A DNA stretch of 64,000 nt from MGBC114844 sp910585855 (GTDB lineage Bacteria; Bacillota; Clostridia; Lachnospirales; Lachnospiraceae). Positions 9,173 through 16,854 of this stretch are shown one piece after another. A program made the translations under genes and the position numbers. The stretch covers positions 1 to 64,000 of the forward strand of contig CBFFYP010000005.1 of assembly GCA_965646165.1 (NCBI GenBank), given 5' to 3'. Position 1 is the first letter of the stretch. The number at the start of each line of letters is the position of its first letter. Under the pieces are notes generated by a model, which was given only the letters and a program-made list of their open reading frames with translations, had not been told where the DNA came from and did not search any database.

Positions 9173-9268
9173 CTATATTTTTAAATGTGGCTATGTTATG
9201 ATTACAGCGGCTATTGAGCGAATTGTTGACGTAAATTACTATACTTTTAAATGTAGCTATGTTATGAT
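9173..9268 (+). promoter_or_regulatory. Two 30-bp direct repeats before the first regulator gene
   Basis: A 30-bp unit at 9173-9202 recurs at 9239-9268 with only two mismatches; both end in TAGCTATGTTATGAT or TGGCTATGTTATGAT. The units start 66 bp apart and the second lies about 110 bp before the regulator ATG. Each could hold a -10 like box (TATGAT). They may be tandem promoters or regulator-binding sites; the sequence does not decide. Confidence 0.5.
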
Positions 9269-9379
9269 AGGTGCGGGATGATATGGGGATAGGGAATGGA
9301 TTTTAGGTTGTTGGGTTATAAAATATAGGTTATAAATACAAAGTGATTTTAGATGATAGAGAGAAAAGACGGGAATGAT

Positions 9380-11269
9380 ATGAAAGTGAAAGTACAAAAG
9401 GACGGAATTGGAACGTTGATTTCTGAACTGCGAAAGCAGGAGAAGATATCAGAGAAGGAATTGTCAAAGGGGCTGTGTTCTTTGGCGGAGTTTCGAAAAA
9501 TTGAAGCGGGAGAGAAAGCGATAGGAAAGACGCTTTTAGATGCACTGCTTGGACGAATGGGACGGGCAGCGGATAATTTTTCGATTGTTTTGGAGAAAAA
9601 GCAGTATCAGTTATATGAACTTCGCAATCAGATTCAGGAAGCATATTTGACGGAACAAGAGGAACAGTTAAAGCAGGGAATGGAGAAGTTAAAGGGGACT
9701 CATTTGGAAACTTCTCGGTGTGATTATCAGTTTTATTGTAAGATGCGTTTTTTGATGGGAGCATATTCTTATCATAGGTTAGAGGAAATGGAACAGATAT
9801 TGATAGAAATTATTCAGATTACTGTTCCGAAATTTCAGATTGAAAAGGTTTCGGAGTATTATCTTTGCCCGGAAGAGATCAGTCTTTGCTGTTTGATGGC
9901 ATCAATGTATCAGGAGTGCGGGGAGATAAGAAAGGCAAAGGTTTTGTTGGAAAATTTGCTTATTTGTATAGAGAAGCGTTATCAGGATCCAGAAGAAAAA
10001 GTTCGGATTTATCCACAGACAGCAATTTTGCTGCTTCGGGTTTATAATGCAAGAAACGAAAATAAACAATGGATTTCTCTTTGTCAGAAGACAATAGATT
10101 TGCTGGCTGAAAATGGAATGTTGACTTTAATGGATGAATTGTTAGAGTATTATAAAATTGGTTTGGAAGAAAAGATTGCAAAGGGACAGAGGCGGTTTAC
10201 AAGGCTGGAGGAAACTATGTATCAAACCGTATGTCAGGGGTTAAAAAGTATTCGGGATTTGAAGCAGGAGTATGGAATTTCTTATGGAAGAAGGGAAATA
10301 TTTGTAACGAAACATGAGTACTATGAGGTATTTTTATTACAGGAAATGATTTTAGACTATCGAAAACGAGCACAGAAGTCACAGAGTCAGCTTGGGGAAG
10401 CACTTGGAGTAGAACCAGAAACGATTTCACGTTACGAAACAGGAAGAAGAAAGCCCAGCGGGAAAGTATATCGTATTCTTGCAGAGGAGATAGGGATGCC
10501 AAAAGATCGGTATGGGGTAGTTTTACCAATAGAACACTATATTTTATATGAAAAGATTCGACAGGTAGAGCGATATTTATTTCGAAGAGAGTTTTTAGCT
10601 GCAGAACAATTATTTTTAGAACTTGAACCACTGATTCCAAAAGAAAGAGCAGAAAATCTGCAGTATTGTATTCGGACACAGGCAATCTTAGATTATTATC
10701 TGCATGGTATTAGTGAACAAGAAAAGTTAGAAAGATTAGAACAAGCGATGCGTTTGACACTTCCTAAATATAGTATTTCAAATGAAAACTTTTTAGAGTG
10801 CCATATACCAAGCCGTTATGAAGCTATTTTGTTAAATAATATTGCGTCTAGTTATTGGAAAATAGGAGAAAAGGAAGCGGCTTTTTTTATTTTTGAGGCA
10901 GTTCTTGGGGCTTATCAAAAAAGTAAGATTGGAGAAGAATATCATTTGGCATCGATAACTTTGATAAGAGTAAGTTATTTGATGTGTTTAGGAGAGGAAG
11001 GAAGATATAGGGAAGCTTTGAGAGAAATTGATAAAACAATAAAAATGAATATAACGTTTGGACGAGGAAATATGATGCCATCTTTATTATATGAAAAGGG
11101 ATGGAATTTATTAAGAATGGCAGGAGGCGATATAACAGAAGCAATAAAAAATACCTGTATGAAATACTATCAACAGGCATTTTGGATTAGTGGTTTTATG
11201 AATAATTTTATTTTTCAGCAAAATCTTGAAAAGCTGTATGAAAAAGATTTTGATAAGAAATTATTCTAA
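9380..11269 (+). CDS. Dual-HTH TPR regulator, RRNPP-like (cassette 1)
   Basis: A protein of about 629 residues built as two similar halves. Each half begins with a helix-turn-helix: residues about 5-60 (ELSKGLCSLAEFRKIE) and about 325-380 (SQLGEALGVEPETISRYETG). Each is followed by helical repeats that look like TPRs. This is the architecture of peptide-responsive cytosolic regulators (RRNPP: Rgg, PlcR, PrgX), but duplicated. A close paralogue lies at 55965-57860. The ATG at 9380 is preferred over 9353 because it aligns with the paralogue start. A convergent gene for a small secreted peptide overlaps its last 9 bp. Sensing of that peptide is inferred from the layout, which is repeated in cassette 2. 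Confidence 0.82.
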   Translation: MKVKVQKDGIGTLISELRKQEKISEKELSKGLCSLAEFRKIEAGEKAIGKTLLDALLGRMGRAADNFSIVLEKKQYQLYELRNQIQEAYLTEQEEQLKQGMEKLKGTHLETSRCDYQFYCKMRFLMGAYSYHRLEEMEQILIEIIQITVPKFQIEKVSEYYLCPEEISLCCLMASMYQECGEIRKAKVLLENLLICIEKRYQDPEEKVRIYPQTAILLLRVYNARNENKQWISLCQKTIDLLAENGMLTLMDELLEYYKIGLEEKIAKGQRRFTRLEETMYQTVCQGLKSIRDLKQEYGISYGRREIFVTKHEYYEVFLLQEMILDYRKRAQKSQSQLGEALGVEPETISRYETGRRKPSGKVYRILAEEIGMPKDRYGVVLPIEHYILYEKIRQVERYLFRREFLAAEQLFLELEPLIPKERAENLQYCIRTQAILDYYLHGISEQEKLERLEQAMRLTLPKYSISNENFLECHIPSRYEAILLNNIASSYWKIGEKEAAFFIFEAVLGAYQKSKIGEEYHLASITLIRVSYLMCLGEEGRYREALREIDKTIKMNITFGRGNMMPSLLYEKGWNLLRMAGGDITEAIKNTCMKYYQQAFWISGFMNNFIFQQNLEKLYEKDFDKKLF

Positions 11270-11395
11270 TGAACAAGTTGTAATTGGAAAGTCCATATCA
11301 CCAAGTGGGGATACTTCTCCGTCTGGATTTCCTACAACAGGGATAAATAAAAATAAGAAAGATAAGAGTAAAAGTGTCATTTTTAATTTTTTCAT
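11261..11395 (-). CDS. Putative secreted signalling peptide (cassette 1)
   Basis: A 44-codon ORF starts with ATG 8 nt after a strong AAAAGGAGAT. It reads MKKLKM, then a hydrophobic run rich in Leu and Phe (residues 7-21), then a polar region ending in DMDFPITTCSLE. This is the form of a pro-pheromone exported by a signal sequence and trimmed to its C-terminal tail. The ORF at 57852-57986 has the same length, the same position relative to its regulator (9-bp 3' overlap) and a matching tail DLDFPVAVYSLD. The function is inferred; no processing protease is encoded nearby. Confidence 0.75.
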   Translation of the reverse strand: MKKLKMTLLLLSFLFLFIPVVGNPDGEVSPLGDMDFPITTCSLE

Positions 11396-11439
11396 GGTTT
11401 TAATCTCCTTTTATTATATAATTTGCGAAACTTATCTTT

Positions 11440-11516
11440 ATTATAAAAAAAGAATAAAAAAATGTACATGACCTATTTTGCATATTTTTAACAAAATATT
11501 TTATAGAATTGGTCAT
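11440..11516 (-). promoter_or_regulatory. Palindromic operator and promoter of peptide gene 1
   Basis: On the minus strand, a 49-bp element (11468-11516) is bounded by ATGACC and GGTCAT. Exactly 22 nt beyond the inner arm lies a perfect -10 box TATAAT (11440-11445), 44 bp before the peptide ATG. The expected -35 position falls on the edge of the arm and is poor, as for an activator-dependent promoter. The element resembles those at 58121-58168 and 60802-60849 in arms, spacing and internal sequence. Confidence 0.65.
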
Positions 11517-11625
11517 TGTTTCTTTGGAAGAATTGTGATATGTTAAATATCGTAACCGTTAGTAGATAAAAGTGTAATGAATGATAATTTATCATTTATT
11601 TTAGGGGAGATATGTAGATATAAAT

Positions 11626-11673
11626 AAAAAGTATTGGGTACATCAAAATGACATTGTATGCCCAATACTTTTT
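11626..11673. terminator. Bidirectional terminator hairpin
   Basis: AAAAAGTATTGGGTA and TGCCCAATACTTTTT pair over a long stem with A and T runs on both sides. It lies between the end of the minus-strand aminotransferase gene and the peptide 1 promoter, so it probably insulates them. Confidence 0.7.
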
Positions 11674-11725
11674 ATATTATACACACAAGTGTTCTGGATA
11701 TTTTTCTAATAGGTAGAAATAAACA

Positions 11726-11885
11726 GCCGGAATCCAAAGGAAGGTCTATGCAGGGTCATCATTTCCCGTCGGCACTTAGGCACGGTATTGCTGTGTTTTA
11801 GTGCCTTATGTGTCCGCTATGAAAATAGGAAATGCTAAGCGCAAGCGGGCTTGGAATAGACCTTCCTTTGGATTTCGGCGTTCCC
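11726..11885. repeat. Palindromic element, family P, copy 1
   Basis: A 160-bp element whose ends pair (CCAAAGGAAGGTCTAT with ATAGACCTTCCTTTGG). The interior carries the conserved blocks CATTTCCCGTCGGCACTTAG, GTGCCTTATGTGTCCGCTA and GAAATGCTAAGCGCAAGCGG. It lies 18 bp beyond the stop of the minus-strand aminotransferase. Related copies are at 33234, 46811, 50539, 63611 and, truncated, 62566. Confidence 0.85.
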
Positions 11886-11903
11886 TTCATTATAACTCAA
11901 TTT

Positions 11904-13148
11904 CTACTTTATAATTGTATTTACAGCATCACAAATAATTTTAAGTCCGTCTAAAAGCTGCTGTTCTGTTATAGTAAGTGCCGGCATTAGTTTAACAACA
12001 GAATTGTCCCGTCCGGCACGTTCAATAATCAATCCGTTTTTAAAGCATTTTTTTGTAATAGCAGCGGAAACTTCTCCATGGTATACATCAATACCCCAGA
12101 TCATACCAATGCCACGTATCTCTGCTTTATCGGCAGAAATATGTTCTGTCAAATAATTTTTTATAACAGTTGCTTTTTTTTGTACTTCAGCCTCTATGTG
12201 GTGTTCCAACATATATTCTAATCCTGCTTTTGCAGCGACAATAGCAAGCTGATTTCCTCGGAATGTACCATTATGTTCTCCGGGTGTCCAGATATCAAGT
12301 TCCGGTTTTAATAAGGTAAGTGCGAAAGGAAGTCCGATACCTCCAATGGATTTTGATAAAATAACCATATCAGGGACAATACCTGCACGTTCAAAGGAAA
12401 AGAAAGTTCCAGTTCGTGCACATCCAACCTGTATATCGTCTACAATCAATAAAATATCATGGCGATCACAAAGACTGCGTACTCTTTGCAGCCATTCTGC
12501 TTCAAATACATGAATACCGCCCTCTGCCTGAACGGTTTCTATAATCAGTGCAGCCGGTTTTTCCACACCGGAATGATCATCTGTCAATAAGGTTTCCATA
12601 TAGGAGATTGTATCTAAATTTTTAAACATATAAGGTGCTGGAATATGGGTAACATATTCTAAAGGAATACCTGCTCCCTTCCGGCTGTCTTTATCACTGG
12701 TAAGAGCAAGAGAAGCCAGTGTCATTCCGTGAAAGCAGCCCATAAGAGCCCAGACAGATTCCCGCTTTTTTACTTTTCTTGCCAGTTTTAATGCAGCTTC
12801 TACACCGTTTGTACCAGTAGGACCAACAAACATAACTTTATAATCTAGACCACGGGGTTTTAAAATCTGTTTTTCAAAATATTCTAGAAATGCAGCTTTG
12901 GCATCTGTCATCATATCAAGAGAATGAAGAATACCGTCATTTTGCAGATAGGTAATTAGTTTTTCTTTTATATAGTCATTGTTATGTCCATAATTGACAG
13001 CACCTGCTCCGCAGAAAAAGTCTAAATACTCTTTGCCGTCTACATCCGTGATAATCGATCCTTTTGCTTTTTGAAAAACGGAAGGAAAGCTGCGGCAGTA
13101 AGAGCGGACTTCTGATTCATAGGTTTCAAATATTTTTTTTTGTTCCAT
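11904..13148 (-). CDS. Class III aminotransferase, EctB/diaminobutyrate type
   Basis: The 414-residue PLP enzyme has the aminotransferase III signature LLIVDDIQVGCARTG (with D237/D238), the Schiff-base lysine K266 in ILSKSIGG, and the phosphate-binding GPTGTNGVEAALKLAR segment. The GTNGVEAALK and ARTGTFFSFE wording is typical of diaminobutyrate-2-oxoglutarate aminotransferases (EctB), which make L-2,4-diaminobutyrate from aspartate semialdehyde. No ectA or ectC is present, so ectoine synthesis is not supported; the product could be diaminobutyrate itself or another omega-amino acid. The gene is monocistronic, with AAAAAGGAGTAAGT before the ATG. Confidence 0.82.
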   Translation of the reverse strand: MEQKKIFETYESEVRSYCRSFPSVFQKAKGSIITDVDGKEYLDFFCGAGAVNYGHNNDYIKEKLITYLQNDGILHSLDMMTDAKAAFLEYFEKQILKPRGLDYKVMFVGPTGTNGVEAALKLARKVKKRESVWALMGCFHGMTLASLALTSDKDSRKGAGIPLEYVTHIPAPYMFKNLDTISYMETLLTDDHSGVEKPAALIIETVQAEGGIHVFEAEWLQRVRSLCDRHDILLIVDDIQVGCARTGTFFSFERAGIVPDMVILSKSIGGIGLPFALTLLKPELDIWTPGEHNGTFRGNQLAIVAAKAGLEYMLEHHIEAEVQKKATVIKNYLTEHISADKAEIRGIGMIWGIDVYHGEVSAAITKKCFKNGLIIERAGRDNSVVKLMPALTITEQQLLDGLKIICDAVNTIIK

Positions 13149-13315
13149 ACTTACTCCTTTTTATTACAATTTATATTATACTTCTTTTTTATTTTTTCTT
13201 ATTGTATTTTTAGGATTTTGAAGTATAACTTTTATTGGCTTTTTTGCTTATCTGTACGAAACTGTTATATCACAAGTTTTGTAAAAAGTAAACCGGAAAA
13301 TGGAAGGTGAAATAT

Positions 13316-14035
13316 TTATTTGAAACGGAGCTTTGGATTTTGAAATTCGGTCAGTCGTTTCTGGTATGCTTTCATAATCGAAGATTCAAATGCTAATACC
13401 GGATTTTGTACACCCATTTGTTTGATTAGATATTTCGTAAAAAGCGGATTTTCTACTAGAAATGGACCTACCGTATATGTTCCAAAAAAGTTGTTTTTAT
13501 GAAGTCCTTCTAATAAGCTGCCGGGATGCAGTCCATCTCCACGAAGGACATGATAAAAATAACAGTTTCGATTATCTCCGTAGGAATGGCTGAATTGTGC
13601 TTTAAAGCCTACTAAAGTAATCCCTTTGTATTCTCCTAAAATCAAGGAGTTATAGCGATGAAACATATCACGTTTGGCATAAGTGGAAAAAAGATGGAGT
13701 CCGTTTATACGGCTTTTGTCTTCATTTTCAATATAGGCTTCAAAGGTTTCCATAGCATTTCCGGTCAATAAAAAGACCGTATTTTTATCAATACAGTTTT
13801 GGATTTGTTCTTTATAAGGAAAAAGTGCCTGAATAACTAATTCCTGCTGGTGTTCTGTCATTGGTCCCATATAGATCATGGATACTTCTTCTTTGGTAAA
13901 GGCAGGGGTATCGTTTAGACCTGTATAAATAATTTTTGCATCAGGAATACATTTTTCTAAATAGTGAATATTCATCAAATCTCCAAATAAATTTGCATAT
14001 TCAGGATAGAGTACTTCAATTTTTATTTCAGACAT
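13316..14035 (-). CDS. GatD-like protein lacking the glutaminase residues
   Basis: The 239-residue protein overlaps the MurT-like gene by 8 bp and has GatD length and fold (class I glutamine amidotransferase-like). In Staphylococcus aureus GatD the nucleophile is C94 in a CGGYQ-type motif and the partner is H189. Here the matching segments read FLLTGNAMETF (Thr at residue 91) and GTYTVGPFLVENP (Val at 189). Both catalytic residues are therefore replaced, and glutamine hydrolysis is not expected. It may be a structural partner of the ligase, or may use or present another amine donor. This is a real coding gene, not a decayed one: the frame is intact and coupled. Confidence 0.75.
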   Translation of the reverse strand: MSEIKIEVLYPEYANLFGDLMNIHYLEKCIPDAKIIYTGLNDTPAFTKEEVSMIYMGPMTEHQQELVIQALFPYKEQIQNCIDKNTVFLLTGNAMETFEAYIENEDKSRINGLHLFSTYAKRDMFHRYNSLILGEYKGITLVGFKAQFSHSYGDNRNCYFYHVLRGDGLHPGSLLEGLHKNNFFGTYTVGPFLVENPLFTKYLIKQMGVQNPVLAFESSIMKAYQKRLTEFQNPKLRFK

Positions 14036-15413
14036 GACAATTCCTCCTGTTTTGAACGGCTTCTTTTACCTTATTTTTTACACGCATTGCTTCTTCGGCA
14101 GCATATAGTTCATGAAGAATAAAGATTTTATCCGTTCCGTTTAGGGAAAGATGATTGGGAGCATGGATCTCTTTTTCAGTGCAGATAAGTTTATTTTCTG
14201 GAACACCTGCCATTAATAGACGGAATTTATAGTCAGCAGAACGAACACCGCTGATAATAATTCGGCTGATGGAATCGGAGTTTAAAAATTCAAAGTCGGT
14301 ATCATAGATCCATGTCATAATTTCAGAAGAACCGTCACGGTCGAAAACATCATCTAACATAAGAATAATTTCCTTTTGACCGGATTCATGCCTTACATAG
14401 TCAAAAACGCAGGAACAGGCAATTGGATTTTGTCCTTTTGCCATATGGGTGACGATTTCAATGCCGTTTACTGTTTCCGAGGAATAACGGGATTCTACAA
14501 TATTTAGTTTTTTTAAAGAGGCAGAGATCTGTTTTTTTGTTAGTCCAAATTCCCGCAGCAGGGTAATTGCTGTTATTTCATTATACGTATTAAAAATGCT
14601 GTTGCTGACTAACGGATAGGTTTCGTCTTTTCCATAGACGGAAACAGTGACCTTTTGGGATGGAAAATCAGGTTTTGCGATATAATCGCTTTTTGGAGAG
14701 GCAAAGGAACATTTTGGGCAGTAAGCATTTCCGATATGATGATAACGGACATAGTTCCATGAAAGTGCCTCATGACAGTTTGGGCAGACCTGCATATCAT
14801 TAATAATATTGACGCTTTTTTTTAAATCACTGTCTAGTTTGGCAATAGAAAAATAGGTTCTTTTATTTTCCGGTGAAAGGCTGCTGCTGATTAGATCATC
14901 TGCGTTTAAAATCAAATGCGCATTTTTTGGAAGACTTTCGGAAATAATATTGAAGATAAATTCCGCATGTGCATTTCGATGGATGGAATCTCGGAATAAA
15001 TTGGTGCATACAGCAAAATTTGGTTTGATATAAGGATAAATCAGTTTGGAGCTGCGCTCATCAATTTCAAATACAGCGATTTTTTTCTTGGTTTTGCCGG
15101 TTAGTGTGCTGTCTGCGATAAGGGAACTGGCTACACCGGCATTGATATTAGAACCGGCTTTGTTATTTAGAACGTCATAGCCATTGTCGGTTAGGATATC
15201 TAAGATCATATTGCAGACGGTGGTTTTTCCGTTAGTTCCTGTAACACAGATAATGTTTTTGGGTTTTTCAATCTGCCCTAGAAAATCCGGGCAGAGTTTT
15301 ATGGCAAGTTTGCCGGGAAAATAACTGGCATTCATACCTAGTAATTTCTGCATATGCATAGCAAGGCGGCTGATGAGCAGAGCCGCCCGAAAGCGCAGAG
15401 TTTTCTTTTTCAT
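14028..15413 (-). CDS. MurT-like Mur ligase family protein
   Basis: The roughly 461-residue protein has the Mur ligase P-loop VTGTNGKTTV (residues 58-67) and a four-cysteine zinc ribbon C210-x2-C213 ... C232-x2-C235, the mark of MurT. MurT with GatD amidates the D-Glu of lipid II at the membrane. I chose the ATG at 15413 because GAAAGGATTTTATTT precedes it and the upstream in-frame extension lacks a site. The partner GatD-like gene has lost its glutaminase residues, so the pair may be a paralogue with a different substrate. Confidence 0.8.
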   Translation of the reverse strand: MKKKTLRFRAALLISRLAMHMQKLLGMNASYFPGKLAIKLCPDFLGQIEKPKNIICVTGTNGKTTVCNMILDILTDNGYDVLNNKAGSNINAGVASSLIADSTLTGKTKKKIAVFEIDERSSKLIYPYIKPNFAVCTNLFRDSIHRNAHAEFIFNIISESLPKNAHLILNADDLISSSLSPENKRTYFSIAKLDSDLKKSVNIINDMQVCPNCHEALSWNYVRYHHIGNAYCPKCSFASPKSDYIAKPDFPSQKVTVSVYGKDETYPLVSNSIFNTYNEITAITLLREFGLTKKQISASLKKLNIVESRYSSETVNGIEIVTHMAKGQNPIACSCVFDYVRHESGQKEIILMLDDVFDRDGSSEIMTWIYDTDFEFLNSDSISRIIISGVRSADYKFRLLMAGVPENKLICTEKEIHAPNHLSLNGTDKIFILHELYAAEEAMRVKNKVKEAVQNRRNCHV

Positions 15414-15444
15414 AAATAAAATCCTTTCGTTTTCAAAGATGAAA

Positions 15445-15465
15445 CCCACTGCCTTGGGCGGTGGG
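15445..15465. other. GC-rich hairpin before the MurT-like gene
   Basis: CCCACTGCC and GGCGGTGGG pair around a short loop, 32 bp upstream of the ATG. Similar small hairpins end IS200/IS605 elements, including the one at 29244-29266, so it may be an insertion relic or part of the mRNA leader. Confidence 0.4.
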
Positions 15466-15552
15466 AGAAATCTTGTAAATAGTTGATTTATTTTTTTATG
15501 CTTATTTTTTGTTATTTTGGAATTGAATAAGCTTTATTTTTATTTGAAGAAA

Positions 15553-16110
15553 TTATTTTTCATCATTGTACTGGATGCCGGATTTTATCTTTTCGGAAGT
15601 TTCCTTATCTAATAAAAGAGAAATCAGTTCCAGTCCGAGATCAATGGCAAAACCTAATCCTTTGGCTGTGGTGATAGTTCCGTCTGTTACAACTCCTTTT
15701 GGCTGGTAAATGGCATCTGTTAATTTATCTTCCCATCCCGGATAGCAGGTTGCCTTTTTGTTTTTTAGAATATTTAGACCACCTAGTATGCTTGGAGCAG
15801 CACAGATGGCTGCCAGACGTTTGCCGTTTGCAGCATGGTTTTTTAGGGCGTCGGTTAGTCCTTTATGTGCTGCCAGATTTGGTGTGCCTGGAACACCGCC
15901 TGGTAAGAAGAGTAAATCGGCGTTAGATAGGTCGGTTTTTTCAAAAAGGGCATCGGCAAGGACAGTGATATGATGAGAGCCGGTTACGGCTTTTTCTCCT
16001 GTAATGGAAATAAGAGAAACTTGGAGTTTGGCTCGGCGTAAAAGGTCTACAACTGCCAGACATTCTACTTCTTCAAATCCTTCTGCTAAAAATGCATATA
16101 TTTGGCTCAT
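15553..16110 (-). CDS. DJ-1/PfpI family protein
   Basis: The 185-residue protein has the DJ-1 fold signature: acidic residues in GFEEVE (13-14) and the nucleophilic cysteine C103 in AAICAAPSILG. It resembles YajL/ThiJ-type proteins, which act as deglycases or chaperones in the cytosol; the exact activity is not established. AGGAGG precedes the ATG. It is transcribed away from the CRISPR array, with the leader region between. Confidence 0.85.
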   Translation of the reverse strand: MSQIYAFLAEGFEEVECLAVVDLLRRAKLQVSLISITGEKAVTGSHHITVLADALFEKTDLSNADLLFLPGGVPGTPNLAAHKGLTDALKNHAANGKRLAAICAAPSILGGLNILKNKKATCYPGWEDKLTDAIYQPKGVVTDGTITTAKGLGFAIDLGLELISLLLDKETSEKIKSGIQYNDEK

Positions 16111-16854
16111 TTTTTATTACCTCCTGGTTGAATTGTTTTATTTCTTTATTATAGTAGTATGGGGGGAGAGTTGCAAGGGAAAAATAAAAAGAACTTTAAT
16201 AAGTCTTTTGAAATTTGATAAGAGGGGTGATGTTGTAGGGGAGGGAACGCTAGATTCTAAAATCTGGCTGTTCCTTGACGCTGAAATAAAAAAGAATCGC
16301 AGCCAAACTTTTTTAAAATTTGTTCTGTAATAAAAAATAATTTGATTTCTGCCATTATCCAACTAACTGTTTTTGGTGTCCAACGAAAGAAAACCCTTTG
16401 TAGCAGAATACTATCTTTAAAAACCTATAAAGTAAAAAGAATATGGAAGCTGGTGGAGAATTAGAATTTTAGAAAGATGCTAGGGGGATGAAATTTATTT
16501 TATGGTGATTTTGGATATTTAGAAAACAGAAAAGTTTAAAAAGTTTTGAGGTATGATTTGTAGGATGGGTTGGAAGATAATTTATTGGGGGGTGCGGATA
16601 AAATAAATATATGCAAAAGAAGGGATAGTATTAATTTTGGGTATATTTAGAAAGAAATACAATAAATAGTGAAAAAATTTAAAAATAGGAAATAATTATA
16701 TTGAGTTTGATAACAATGTGAGATATAATAAAAAAATAGGGAATGGTAGGAATTATTTAAAAGGAAAAGGGAAAATATATAAAAATAAATTGAGAAGTAG
16801 TTTGTGAAATATGTTGTAAATATGGGGATTTATGTGTTGGAGTTTATAGTATCC
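16111..16854 (+). promoter_or_regulatory. Intergenic region with CRISPR leader and an L-element scar
   Basis: No supported gene lies here. At 16231-16285 an internally deleted remnant of family L is visible (ACGCTAGATTCTAAAATC then TGGCTGTTCCTTGAC). The last few hundred bases before 16855 are strongly AT-rich, and they border the end of the array with invariant repeats, as expected for the leader with the array promoter. Confidence 0.6.

Noticed and set aside
11226..11471. Plus-strand 81-codon frame downstream of regulator 1
   Set aside because: It has no good start, and the opposite strand carries the convincing 44-codon peptide gene with ribosome site and paralogue.
11904..13148. Ectoine biosynthesis
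   Set aside because: Only the EctB-like enzyme is present; ectA and ectC are absent from both sides.
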